Of a DNA stretch of 20,417 nt, positions 1 through 8,914 are shown in pieces (positions within the stretch are counted from its first letter, which is position 1; the number at the start of each line of letters is the position of its first letter). Origin of the DNA: Usitatibacter sp035624355 (GTDB lineage: Bacteria > Pseudomonadota > Gammaproteobacteria > Burkholderiales > Usitatibacteraceae). A model generated the notes under the pieces. The model was not told the origin of the DNA and did no database searches. It was given only the letters and a program-made list of their open reading frames with translations. The stretch lies in the NCBI GenBank assembly GCA_035624355.1, contig DASPRQ010000005.1:1-20417 (forward strand), in the 5' to 3' direction. Made by a program: the position numbers and the translations under genes.

Positions 1-2
1 AG

Positions 3-734
3 GCGATGAAGGACCTCGGCGCCGACATCGGCATCATGGCGTTCGTGCTGCAGTTCGCCCCGCAGGAGTTCGTGAGCATCCCGCGGCACGGCACGATCCA
101 GTACCACCCTTCGCTGCTCCCGAAGTACCGCGGGCCCTCCTCGATCAGCTGGCCGATCGCGAGGGGCGAGAGGAAGACGGGCCTCACCATCTTCCGTCCC
201 ACCGACGGGCTCGACGAGGGGCCGGTGATCCTGCAGAAGGAGACGCCGATCTCGGAGGACGACACGCTCGGCACCGTGTACTTCGACCGCCTCTTCCCCA
301 TGGGGGTGAAGGCGATGCTCGAAGCCGCCGACCTCGTGGTGGCCGGAAAGCACCGGGAGACGGTGCAGGACGAGTCGCAGGCCTCCTACGAGGGGTGGTT
401 CCGCGCGGGCGAGGCGAAGGTGAGCTGGCACAACCACGCGGACTTCATCCACAACGTCATCCGCGGCTCCGATCCCGCGCCCGGCGCGTGGACCACGATC
501 GGCGGGAAGAAGCTGCAGCTCTTCGGCTCGAGGAAGCACCTCGTGCGCACCTTCGGCGCGGTGAAGGGCAAGATCGGCGAGATCACCGAGATCGGCGCGG
601 AGTCGATGCGCGTCACCGCGCAGGGCGGGCAGATCGAGATCTCGAAGGTGAGGCCCGAGGAAGGCAAGAAGCTCTCCCCCGCCGAATGGGCGAAGGCGGC
701 CGGAGTGGCCCCGGGTGCCGTCCTCGGCCCGTAA
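3..734 (+). CDS. Formyltransferase, 10-formyltetrahydrofolate hydrolase-like (5' end cut by window)
   Basis: This is the C-terminal part of a formyltransferase; the reading frame is open to the left edge, so the N-terminus lies outside. Counting from the Met at 6, I see a formyltransferase active-site motif YHPSLLP (His34), a GLDEGP motif (Asp70), and a C-terminal domain with the phrase NVIRGSDPAPGAW. The His-to-Asp spacing of 36 residues matches the family. The YHPSLLP form and the C-terminal phrase resemble the hydrolase domain of 10-formyl-THF dehydrogenase (ALDH1L) more than methionyl-tRNA formyltransferase. The position that is Asn in tRNA formyltransferase and Ile in the dehydrogenase is Gln32 here. 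Likely reaction: 10-formyl-THF to THF plus formate, in the cytosol; transfer to another acceptor is possible. By comparison with the family about 70 residues are missing. It ends 22 bases before qor and is probably co-transcribed with it. Confidence 0.8.
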   Translation, partial: AMKDLGADIGIMAFVLQFAPQEFVSIPRHGTIQYHPSLLPKYRGPSSISWPIARGERKTGLTIFRPTDGLDEGPVILQKETPISEDDTLGTVYFDRLFPMGVKAMLEAADLVVAGKHRETVQDESQASYEGWFRAGEAKVSWHNHADFIHNVIRGSDPAPGAWTTIGGKKLQLFGSRKHLVRTFGAVKGKIGEITEIGAESMRVTAQGGQIEISKVRPEEGKKLSPAEWAKAAGVAPGAVLGP

Positions 735-756
735 CCGCATCCGCACGGAGATATCC

Positions 757-1734
757 ATGGCGCACGCGATCCGTTTCCACAAGACCGGCGGTCCCGAAGT
801 CCTCCAGTGGGAGGAGGTGAAGGTCGGCGACCCCGGGCCCGGGGAGCTCCGCATCGCCCACAAGGCGGTAGGGCTCAACTACATCGATACGTACCACCGC
901 ACGGGCCTCTATCCCGTGCCGCTGCCCTCGGGCATCGGGCTGGAAGCCTCGGGCGTGGTGGAGGCGGTCGGCGCGGGCGTGGCCGAGTTCAAGCCCGGCG
1001 ACCGCGTGGCCTACTGCAACGGGCCCATCGGCGCCTACGCCGAGGTGAAGATCCACCCCGCGGAGCGCTGCGTGAAGGTGCCCGAGGGCATCAGCTTCGA
1101 GCAGGCCGCCTGCATGATGCTGCAGGGCCTCACGGTGCAGTACCTGCTGCGCCGCCTGTACGTCGTGCCGAAGCCCGGCGACACCGTCCTGTGGCACGCG
1201 GCCGCGGGGGGCGTGGGCCTCATCGCCTGCCAGTGGGCCCGGGCGCTCGGCGTGAACCTCATCGGCACGGTGAGCTCCGAGGAGAAGGCGAAGCTCGCGC
1301 GCGACAACGGCTGCGCCCACACGGTGGTCTACACGAAGGAGGACTTCGTCGCGCGGGTGAACGAGATCACCGGCGGGAAGAAGGTGCCGATCGTCTACGA
1401 CTCCGTGGGCAAGGACACCTTCATGAAGTCCCTCGACTGCCTCCAGCCCCGGGGCCTCATGGTGAGCTTCGGCAACGCCTCGGGGGCCGTGGGGCCCACG
1501 GACCTCGGCATCCTCTCGGCCAAGGGGTCGCTGTACGTGACGCGCCCCACGCTCATGAGCTACGTCGGCAAGCGCGAGGAGCTGCTCGCCGCCTCGAAGG
1601 AGCTGTTCGACATGGTGCTCGCGGGCAAGGTCAAGGTGGGCGCGCGCCAGAGCTACGCGCTGCGGGACGCGGCGCAGGCCCACCGCGACCTCGAGGGGCG
1701 CAAGACCACAGGGTCGACCGTCTTCGTCCCGTAA
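757..1734 (+). CDS. qor: NADPH:quinone oxidoreductase, zeta-crystallin type
   Basis: A 325-residue zinc-independent medium-chain dehydrogenase/reductase, close to the 327 residues of E. coli Qor. The N-terminal GroES-like half carries NYIDTYHRTGLYP and GIGLEASGVVEAVG. The Rossmann half carries the nucleotide-binding AAAGGVGLIACQWA. The C-terminal half has SLDCLQPRGLMVSFGNASGA and KGSLYVTRP, both characteristic of Qor itself. No catalytic zinc ligands are evident. It should reduce quinones one electron at a time with NADPH in the cytosol, probably in redox or electrophile defence. The ATG at 757 is chosen over an upstream in-frame start at 715 because the family begins with this MAHAIRF-like stretch and a GGAG lies at 747-750. 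The 715 start would also overlap the preceding gene. Confidence 0.93.
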   Translation: MAHAIRFHKTGGPEVLQWEEVKVGDPGPGELRIAHKAVGLNYIDTYHRTGLYPVPLPSGIGLEASGVVEAVGAGVAEFKPGDRVAYCNGPIGAYAEVKIHPAERCVKVPEGISFEQAACMMLQGLTVQYLLRRLYVVPKPGDTVLWHAAAGGVGLIACQWARALGVNLIGTVSSEEKAKLARDNGCAHTVVYTKEDFVARVNEITGGKKVPIVYDSVGKDTFMKSLDCLQPRGLMVSFGNASGAVGPTDLGILSAKGSLYVTRPTLMSYVGKREELLAASKELFDMVLAGKVKVGARQSYALRDAAQAHRDLEGRKTTGSTVFVP

Positions 1735-1760
1735 GCGCCGCGCGGTCCCTGCGGGGCCCC

Positions 1761-1789
1761 TTGAATCGCCCGCGCGCCAGGGCTAGCCT
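1761..1789 (+). promoter_or_regulatory. Candidate sigma70 promoter for the DUF1269 gene
   Basis: TTGAAT at 1761-1766, a 17-base spacer, then TAGCCT at 1784-1789. The -35 box and spacing are good and the -10 is weak. It lies in the 135-base gap after qor, about 80 bases before the DUF1269 start codon. A short imperfect hairpin (GGTCCC, three-base loop, GGGGCC, 1744-1758) just upstream could end the qor transcript, but no T-run follows it. Confidence 0.45.
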
Positions 1790-1869
1790 GAGGGCTGGTT
1801 TTGGCGATGCCCAGGGCCGCTGCCGACTCTCGACACCGCTCCTTTCGAACCGCCGAAAAGGAGGGTCTC

Positions 1870-2382
1870 ATGAGACTCAGGATGTACGTCACCCTTCCCG
1901 ACGTGGCGAGCGCGCGCAAGCTGGCGAACGACCTGCTGCTCGCGCGCGTGGAGGACCGCCACATGCACTTCCTCGCCCGCCGCGGCACGGATCTCGGCGA
2001 GCTGAACGAAGCGAGCTACCTGCAGAAGACCGACGCCGTCCACGGCGCCTTCGTGGGCCTCGTGCTCGGGGGCGTCCTCGGCGCCCTGGCCGGGGCGCTG
2101 CTGGTGGACTTCCCGCCCCAGGGCGTGACGATCAAGCTGGTCGCCATGCTGGTCGCCACCCTGGTCGGCGCCCTCGTCGGCGTGTGGATCGCGACGATGG
2201 TGGGCCTGCAGGTGCCCAACTCGCGGCTGCGCGCGTTCGAGAAGGAGCTCGCCGAGGGGCACGTGCTGCTCATGCTCGACGTGCCCGCCGGACGCTACGA
2301 GGAGGTGCGCGCGGTGATCGCCCGCACCCATCCCGAGGCGGAGGACCGCGGCAACGAGCCCACGGTGCCGGCCTTCCCGTAG
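1870..2382 (+). CDS. DUF1269-like two-helix membrane protein
   Basis: A 170-residue protein that I assign to the DUF1269 group of small membrane proteins, whose function is unknown. A soluble N-terminal half (1-57) contains MRLRMYVTLPDVASARKLAN and HFLARRGTDLGEL, a pattern I associate with proteobacterial members. Two glycine-rich hydrophobic helices follow at about 58-80 (VGLVLGGVLGALAGALLV) and 88-113. A soluble C-terminal segment (about 118-170) has an alternating pattern that could form a small alpha/beta domain. The glycine spacing suggests tight helix packing or oligomerisation. The start at 1870 is preceded by a very strong ribosome binding site, AAAGGAGGG at about 1857-1865. The frame is open further upstream, but that part shows no family resemblance. 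It appears to be a single-gene unit with its own promoter. Inner-membrane location is inferred. Confidence 0.75.
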   Translation: MRLRMYVTLPDVASARKLANDLLLARVEDRHMHFLARRGTDLGELNEASYLQKTDAVHGAFVGLVLGGVLGALAGALLVDFPPQGVTIKLVAMLVATLVGALVGVWIATMVGLQVPNSRLRAFEKELAEGHVLLMLDVPAGRYEEVRAVIARTHPEAEDRGNEPTVPAFP

Positions 2383-2401
2383 CGGGAGGGGCCGGGCCGT
2401 T

Positions 2402-2410
2402 TGCTAGAAT
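2402..2410 (+). promoter_or_regulatory. Extended -10 promoter element TGCTAGAAT
   Basis: TG-C-TAGAAT is an extended -10 box that would place transcription start near 2417, about 27 bases before the downstream ATG. I see no convincing -35 box at normal spacing. The identical nine bases occur before sucC (6728-6736). Confidence 0.5.
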
Positions 2411-2443
2411 TCGCGACTGCCTTCCGTCGCGAACCGTCCCCCC

Positions 2444-3403
2444 ATGGCCCTCCTCCTGCGCGAAGCCGACGTCGAGCGCCTGATCACGATGCCCATGACC
2501 CTCGAGCTCGTCGAGAGGGCGCACCGCGAATACTCGACGGGACAGGCGATCGACGTGCCGCGCGAGCGCACGCGGCTGCCCAAGGCGGCGCTGCACATCC
2601 TGCAGGGCGCGGTGCCCTCGGCCGGCGTCTTCGGCTACAAGGCCTACACCTCGAGCCGCGAGGGCGTGCGCTTCCTCGTGTACCTCTTCGACGCCGAAAG
2701 CGGCCGGCTCGACGCCGTCGTCGAGGCGAACCTCCTCGGCATGACGCGCACGGGCGCGGCCGGCGGGGTCGCGGCGAAGTGGCTCGCGCGCGAGGATGCG
2801 CGCGTGGTGGGCCTGTTCGGCGCGGGCTGGCAGGCGCAGGGACAGCTCGAGGCGCTCGCCGCGGTGCGGCGCCTCGAGCGCGTGAAGGTGTACTCGCGCA
2901 CGGCGGAGAAGCTCGGGAAGTTCTGCGCGGCGATGCGCGAGCGGCTTTCCCTCGACGTGGTGCCCGCCGCCTCCGCCGAGGAGGCGGTGAGGGCGAGCGA
3001 CATCGTGGTCACCATCACCACCTCGGCCACGCCCGTGTTCGACGGCGAATGGCTCGCGCCCGGCGCCCACGTGAACGCGGCCGGCTCCAACTCGCTCCTG
3101 CGCCGCGAGATCGACGAGACCACCGTGCGCCGTGCGCACACGGTGGTCGTCGACTCGCGACCGACGGCGCTCAAGGAGGCGGGCGACCTGCTGCCGGCGC
3201 TCGAGAAGGGGCGGCTGCACGCCGGGGCTCTCGCGGAGTTGGGCGAGGTGATCGCCGGCATCCGCCCCGGGCGCACGGCGCGCGAGCAGATCACGCTCTT
3301 CGAATCCCAGGGCATGGCGATCCAGGACCTGGCCGTCGCGGCCGAGCTCGTGCGGCGGGCCCGTGCGCAGGGGATCGGATCGGAGGTCGACCTCGGCGCG
3401 TGA
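2444..3403 (+). CDS. Ornithine cyclodeaminase / mu-crystallin family protein
   Basis: A 319-residue protein of usual length for the ornithine cyclodeaminase/mu-crystallin family, which covers ornithine cyclodeaminase, ketimine reductases, alanine dehydrogenase and opine-type enzymes. Visible landmarks are GYKAYTSS with the substrate-binding Lys66, the MTRTGA motif with Arg102, the dinucleotide-binding LFGAGWQAQ around 123-131, NAAGSNS at 211-217 and Asp224 in the following RREIDET. All the usual motif positions are filled, so it is probably an active NAD(P)-dependent enzyme. Substrate cannot be assigned from sequence alone; delta1-pyrroline/piperideine-2-carboxylate reduction is as likely as ornithine deamination. 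No Shine-Dalgarno sequence precedes the ATG. It stands alone between the DUF1269 and kinase genes, so context does not help. Confidence 0.85.
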   Translation: MALLLREADVERLITMPMTLELVERAHREYSTGQAIDVPRERTRLPKAALHILQGAVPSAGVFGYKAYTSSREGVRFLVYLFDAESGRLDAVVEANLLGMTRTGAAGGVAAKWLAREDARVVGLFGAGWQAQGQLEALAAVRRLERVKVYSRTAEKLGKFCAAMRERLSLDVVPAASAEEAVRASDIVVTITTSATPVFDGEWLAPGAHVNAAGSNSLLRREIDETTVRRAHTVVVDSRPTALKEAGDLLPALEKGRLHAGALAELGEVIAGIRPGRTAREQITLFESQGMAIQDLAVAAELVRRARAQGIGSEVDLGA

Positions 3404-3422
3404 AGCCGGGGCGGGGCCCATG

Positions 3423-3428
3423 TAAGAT
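3423..3428 (+). promoter_or_regulatory. Weak candidate -10 box for the kinase operon
   Basis: TAAGAT lies in the 91-base gap before the kinase gene, without a recognisable -35 box. The leader after it carries a nine-base direct repeat, CCGGGACCC, at 3449-3457 and 3475-3483. A GGGAGA near 3485-3490 precedes the ATG at 3495 as ribosome binding site. Confidence 0.3.
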
Positions 3429-3494
3429 GGCGCCACCGCATCGGCGTTCCGGGACCCCGTCGGGAGCGGGGGAGCCGGGACCCAGGGAGAAGGC

Positions 3495-6116
3495 ATGAAG
3501 ACCGCGTTCTGGAAGACCGACTGGTTCTCGGCCCTCGTCATCGCCGTCGTGCTCTTCGGCTTCGCGCGCGTCGGAGGCTTCATCCCGGGGCTCGAGCGCT
3601 GGGCGTACGACCTCGGCGTGCGCATGACGTCGAAGGTGCCCAGCGACCGCATCGCGGTCATCGCCATCGACGAGCAGTCGATCGCCAACATCGGGCGCTG
3701 GCCCTGGTCGCGGGACGTCCTCGCGAAGCTGATCGACGAGCTCGCCGCCGCGCACGCGAAGGTGATCGGCGACACCGTCTTCTTCTTCGAGCCCCAGAAG
3801 GACCCGGCGCTCGCCTACGTCGACAAGGCGCTCGACGTGTACAACAAGTCGTGGCCGCCGCCCGCGCCTTCGCCGGACATCCAGGGCGTGGCCCCCATCG
3901 GCGGCGCCACCCCGGCCGCCCAGGTTTCCACGGCCCCGCCGGAGGTGGCGGAGATCGGGCGCATCCTCAACGAGGCATCGGCCGCGCTCAACACCGACGC
4001 GCGGCTCGCCGCGAGCGTGAAGAAGGCGGGCAACGTGGTGCTGCCCCTCGCCTTCGAGCAGCTTTCCTACGTCCCGCCGCCCGGCCGTCCCGACAAGCCG
4101 CTGCCCGAGTACGTCGCGAGGAACACCATCGGGGCGGCGGCGGCCGGGGGCGGCTCCTTCATGTACGGCACCGAGCCCCTCGTCCCGATCGAGTCGATCG
4201 GCGCCGCGGCCGCCGGCATCGGGCACCTCAACAGCAGCGTCGACGAGGACGGCGCGGTGCGCTACGAGCCGCTCGTGATCGACTACTACGGCCAGCAGTA
4301 CCCGTCGCTCGCGCTGCTCATCGCCGCCCGGAGCCTCAACCTGGGGCCGAAGGACATCACGGCGAGCATCGGCCAGAGCGTGAGCCTCGGCGGCAAGACC
4401 ATCCGCACCGACGACCTGGGCGAGATGTACACGTACTTCTACAAGGACCGCGACGGGCGGCCCGCCTTCCCCATCGACTCGTTCTTCGACGTCTACAGCG
4501 GGAAGATCCCGGCCTCCAAGTACGCGGACAAGATCGTGCTGATCGGCGCGACGGCCACCGGCGTGGGCACGAACCAGGTCACGCCCATCTCGGCGCAGAT
4601 GAACCCGGTCACGACCCTCGCGCACTCGGTGTCGTCGATCCTGCAGGAGCACTTCTTCGTGACGCCCTCGTGGGGCCCGCTCGCCGCCTTCGGCGCCTAC
4701 ATCCTGGTGGCGCTCTACCTCATCCTCCTGCTGCCGCGCCTGAAGGCGGGGATGGGGGCGGTGGTGTCGATCGTGATCCTCGTCGCGCTCTTCGCCGCCC
4801 AGCTCGCGCTCATGACGGGCGCGGGGCTATGGCTGCAGCTCATGCTCCCGGCGACGCTCCTGCTCGTGGGCCACGCGCTGCTCACCACCAAGCGCTACCT
4901 CGTCACCGAGCGCGGCAAGGAGAAGGCCGACGTCGAGAGCGCGGAGTCCAACCGCATGCTCGGCCTCGCCTTCCAGCAGCAGGGCCAGCTCGACATGGCC
5001 TTCGACAAGTTCCGCAAGGCCCCGCTCGGCCCCGACGTGATGGAGAACCTCTACAACCTCGCCCTCGACTTCGAGCGCCGCCGCCAGTTCAACAAGGCCG
5101 AGAGCGTCTTCCGCTACATGGCGACCTACGACGCCAAGTTCCGCGACATCCAGGAGCGGCTCGACCGGGCGAAGAAGCTCTCCGAGACGATCATCCTGGG
5201 CGGAACCGCGGGCGCGCGCACCAACGCGGGCACGATGATCCTCCAGGGCGGGGCCGGCGCCGAGAAGCCCATGCTCGGGCGCTACCAGGTCGAGAAGGAG
5301 CTGGGCAAGGGCGCCATGGGCGTGGTCTACGGCGGCAAGGATCCCAAGATCGGCCGCGTGGTGGCGATCAAGACCATGGCGCTCTCCGACGAGTTCGAGG
5401 CCGAGGAGCTCGTCGAGGCGAAGGAGCGCTTCTTCCGCGAGGCCGAGACCGCGGGGCGGCTCACCCACCCCAACATCGTCACGATCTACGACGCGGGCGA
5501 GGAGCACGACCTGTGCTACATCGCCATGGAGTTCCTCAAGGGCAAGGACCTCATGCCCTACACGAAGCAGCCCAACCTGCTCCCGCCGGACAGGGCCCTG
5601 TCGATCGTGGAGCGGGTGGCCGAAGCGCTGGGCTACGCGCACTCCATGGGCATCGTGCACCGCGACATCAAGCCCGCGAACATCATGTACGAGCCCGAGT
5701 CGGATACCGTCAAGGTGACCGACTTCGGCATCGCGCGCATCACGGACTCGTCGAAGACCAAGACCGGCATGGTGCTCGGCACGCCCTCGTACATGTCGCC
5801 CGAGCAGCTCGCCGGCCGCAAGATCGACGGCCGCAGCGACCTCTTCTCGCTGGGCGTCACGCTCTTCCAGCTGCTCACGGGGCGCCTGCCGTTCGAGGGC
5901 GAGTCGATGACGCAGCTCATGTTCGCCATCGCCAACAACCCCCATCCCCCGATCCGCCAGCTCAACGCCTCGCTTCCGGCCTGGGTCGACGCGGTCGTCG
6001 ACCGCGCGCTCGCCAAGGACTTCGAGAAGCGCTTCCAGACCGGGGCCGAGTTCGCCGAGGCGATCCGGCAGGGGCGCAAGGGCGGGGCGGCGGCGCCATC
6101 GGATGCCCGCGCCTGA
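3495..6116 (+). CDS. CHASE2 sensor Ser/Thr protein kinase with TPR-like linker
   Basis: An 873-residue membrane receptor kinase. Residues 11-28 form a first membrane helix. A CHASE2 sensor follows to about 390 and would face the periplasm; it starts with AIDEQSIANIGRWPWSR and contains a Pro/Ala-rich insert around 115-155. Three more helices lie near 393-413, 418-438 and 441-463. The cytoplasmic part has a TPR-like segment (about 480-555), a Gly-rich linker (563-590), and a Hanks-type kinase from about 596: glycine loop GKGAMGVVYG (604-613), Lys626 in VAIK, HRDIKPAN (722-729, Asp724), DFG (743-745) and GTPSYMSPEQL. All catalytic residues are present. It should phosphorylate Ser/Thr in response to an unknown signal. 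In many bacterial receptor kinases the kinase domain is N-terminal to a single helix; here it is C-terminal to CHASE2. It overlaps the next gene by 14 bases. Confidence 0.93.
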   Translation: MKTAFWKTDWFSALVIAVVLFGFARVGGFIPGLERWAYDLGVRMTSKVPSDRIAVIAIDEQSIANIGRWPWSRDVLAKLIDELAAAHAKVIGDTVFFFEPQKDPALAYVDKALDVYNKSWPPPAPSPDIQGVAPIGGATPAAQVSTAPPEVAEIGRILNEASAALNTDARLAASVKKAGNVVLPLAFEQLSYVPPPGRPDKPLPEYVARNTIGAAAAGGGSFMYGTEPLVPIESIGAAAAGIGHLNSSVDEDGAVRYEPLVIDYYGQQYPSLALLIAARSLNLGPKDITASIGQSVSLGGKTIRTDDLGEMYTYFYKDRDGRPAFPIDSFFDVYSGKIPASKYADKIVLIGATATGVGTNQVTPISAQMNPVTTLAHSVSSILQEHFFVTPSWGPLAAFGAYILVALYLILLLPRLKAGMGAVVSIVILVALFAAQLALMTGAGLWLQLMLPATLLLVGHALLTTKRYLVTERGKEKADVESAESNRMLGLAFQQQGQLDMAFDKFRKAPLGPDVMENLYNLALDFERRRQFNKAESVFRYMATYDAKFRDIQERLDRAKKLSETIILGGTAGARTNAGTMILQGGAGAEKPMLGRYQVEKELGKGAMGVVYGGKDPKIGRVVAIKTMALSDEFEAEELVEAKERFFREAETAGRLTHPNIVTIYDAGEEHDLCYIAMEFLKGKDLMPYTKQPNLLPPDRALSIVERVAEALGYAHSMGIVHRDIKPANIMYEPESDTVKVTDFGIARITDSSKTKTGMVLGTPSYMSPEQLAGRKIDGRSDLFSLGVTLFQLLTGRLPFEGESMTQLMFAIANNPHPPIRQLNASLPAWVDAVVDRALAKDFEKRFQTGAEFAEAIRQGRKGGAAAPSDARA

Positions 6117-6675
6117 GGCGAAGGCGGCGCGGGAGCCGCTGCACACGCGCACGATCGAGATCCGCGGCTACAAGCGCTCCGACGGCCTGTACGACATCGA
6201 GGGCCACCTCCTCGACACGAAGCCCCACGACTTCCGCCTCGCCGCGGGCGTGCGGCGCGCGGGCGAGCCGATCCACTCGATGTGGCTGCGCATCACCGTG
6301 GACCGCCAGCTCACCATCGTGGACGCCGAGGCCGGGATGGACGCGGTGCCGTACGTGGAGCATTGCGGCGCGATCGCTCCGGCCTACCGCCGGCTCGTGG
6401 GGCTCACGATCGGGCCGGGGTACCTGAAGCGCGTGAAGGAGCTCTTCGGCGGGGTCCGCGGATGCACCCACGTGACCGAGCTCGCCGCCGCGCTCGCGAC
6501 CGGCGTCTTCCAGACGATGGCCGGGCAGCGGCTCCAGGACCCGGACCGCCGCCCCTTCCAGCTCGATCGCTGCCACGCGCTCGAGTCCACGGCTCCCGCG
6601 GTCGCCCGCTACTACCCGCGCTGGTACCGGGGGAGCGAGCCCATCGAGCCCGCGGGCGAGGGCGACCACCACTAG
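6103..6675 (+). CDS. DUF2889 domain protein
   Basis: A 190-residue soluble protein that I assign to DUF2889 from its layout: an N-terminal RTIEIRGYKRSDGLYDIEG segment, a DTKPHDF turn, a middle segment with EPIHSMWLRITVD, and a C-terminal part with GCTHVTELA and a conserved-looking Cys-His pattern (CTH, then DRCHAL). The family has no established function. The ATG at 6103 lies inside the last codons of the kinase gene, so the two are translationally coupled by a 14-base overlap. The protein is therefore a candidate partner or substrate of the kinase, although I recall DUF2889 genes also lying next to sucCD in other betaproteobacteria. No signal peptide or membrane helix is seen. Confidence 0.75.
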   Translation: MPAPEAKAAREPLHTRTIEIRGYKRSDGLYDIEGHLLDTKPHDFRLAAGVRRAGEPIHSMWLRITVDRQLTIVDAEAGMDAVPYVEHCGAIAPAYRRLVGLTIGPGYLKRVKELFGGVRGCTHVTELAAALATGVFQTMAGQRLQDPDRRPFQLDRCHALESTAPAVARYYPRWYRGSEPIEPAGEGDHH

Positions 6676-6727
6676 GCCCGGCGGGCGCGGACCTGTCCGA
6701 GGTCAAGAGCCCTCGCCCGGGGCCGGC

Positions 6728-6736
6728 TGCTAGAAT
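6728..6736 (+). promoter_or_regulatory. Extended -10 promoter element TGCTAGAAT before sucC
   Basis: TG-C-TAGAAT predicts a start of transcription near 6743 and a leader of about 36 bases. No -35 box is convincing at 16-18 bases upstream. The leader is pyrimidine-rich and has no Shine-Dalgarno sequence. Confidence 0.55.
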
Positions 6737-6778
6737 CGCACGGTTCGCCGGCATTCCCTTCCTTCCGATCGACCCGCC

Positions 6779-7990
<1,212 letters not shown>

Positions 7991-8007
7991 GCGACAGGAG
8001 CGTCGAA

Positions 8008-8883
8008 ATGTCCATCCTCATCGACCGCAACACGAAGGTCATCACCCAGGGCATCACCGGCAAGACCGGCCAGTTCCACACGAAGATGTGCCGCGACTAC
8101 GCGAACGGGAAGAGCTGCTTCGTGGCGGGTGTCACGCCCGGCAAGGGCGGCCAGGACTTCGAGGGCATCCCGATCTACGACACGGTGAAGGAGGCGAAGG
8201 CCGCCACGGGAGCGACGGTCTCCGTGATCTACGTGCCGCCGCCGTACGCCGCCGCCGCGATCGACGAGGCGGTGGAGGCGGAGCTCGACCTCGTGATCTG
8301 CATCACCGAGGGGATCCCGGTGCGCGACATGATCCGCACGCGCTATCGGATGCAGGGGAGGAAGACGCGCCTCATCGGGCCCAACTGCCCGGGCCTCATC
8401 ACGCCCGACGAGATCAAGATCGGCATCATGCCGGGCCACATCCACCGCAAGGGGAAGATCGGCATCGTCTCCCGTTCCGGCACCCTCACCTACGAGGCCG
8501 TGGGGCAGGTCACCGCGCTCGGCCTCGGCCAGTCCTCCGCGGTGGGCATCGGCGGCGACCCCGTGAACGGCCTGAAGCACATCGACGTGATGAAGATGTT
8601 CAACGACGACCCGGCGACCGAGGCCGTCATCATGATCGGCGAGATCGGCGGGTCGGACGAGGAGACGGCCGCGCGCTGGGTGAAGGACAACATGAAGAAG
8701 CCCGTCGTCGGCTTCATCGCGGGCGTCACGGCCCCTCCGGGCAAGCGCATGGGCCACGCCGGCGCGATCATCTCCGGGGGCAAGGGCACGGCGCAGGAGA
8801 AGCTCGCCGTGATGGAGGAGTGCGGCATCAAGGTGACGCGCAATCCCGCGGAGATGGGCAAGCTCCTGAAGACGGTCCTGTAG
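8008..8883 (+). CDS. sucD: Succinyl-CoA synthetase subunit alpha
   Basis: A 291-residue alpha subunit of normal length that binds CoA and carries the phosphohistidine intermediate. Landmarks are MSILIDRNTKVITQGITGKTGQ at the N-terminus (CoA-binding fold), GVTPGKGGQ, the GPNCPG loop, and MGHAGAIISGGKGTA with the phosphorylated His at residue 250. The reading frame is open far upstream inside sucC, but the ATG at 8008 is set by the family start and by CAGGAG at 7995-8000. It lies 17 bases after sucC in the same operon. It ends 31 bases from the convergent regulator gene. Confidence 0.97.
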   Translation: MSILIDRNTKVITQGITGKTGQFHTKMCRDYANGKSCFVAGVTPGKGGQDFEGIPIYDTVKEAKAATGATVSVIYVPPPYAAAAIDEAVEAELDLVICITEGIPVRDMIRTRYRMQGRKTRLIGPNCPGLITPDEIKIGIMPGHIHRKGKIGIVSRSGTLTYEAVGQVTALGLGQSSAVGIGGDPVNGLKHIDVMKMFNDDPATEAVIMIGEIGGSDEETAARWVKDNMKKPVVGFIAGVTAPPGKRMGHAGAIISGGKGTAQEKLAVMEECGIKVTRNPAEMGKLLKTVL

Positions 8884-8890
8884 GCCTATC

Positions 8891-8907
8891 GCGCGGGTTC
8901 GCCGCGC
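8891..8907. terminator. Short hairpin between convergent sucD and regulator genes
   Basis: GCGCGG, a five-base loop, then CCGCGC form a perfect six-pair stem in the 31-base gap between two converging genes. No T-run follows on either strand, so it is at best a weak bidirectional terminator. Such stems arise easily by chance in DNA of this composition. Confidence 0.3.
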
Positions 8908-8914
8908 CGGCCCC

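Noticed and set aside
613..1683. A 356-codon open frame on the minus strand across qor
   Set aside because: It is rich in His, Arg and Ala in the pattern of an antisense shadow of GC-rich coding DNA, and it overlaps a clear qor gene over its full length.
1744..1758. Intrinsic terminator after qor
   Set aside because: The stem includes a G-T pair and is not followed by a T-run, so it is mentioned only as a weak possibility under the DUF1269 promoter.
3449..3483. Direct repeat CCGGGACCC in the kinase leader as a regulatory site
   Set aside because: Only nine bases and G+C only in a G+C-rich leader; chance is likely.
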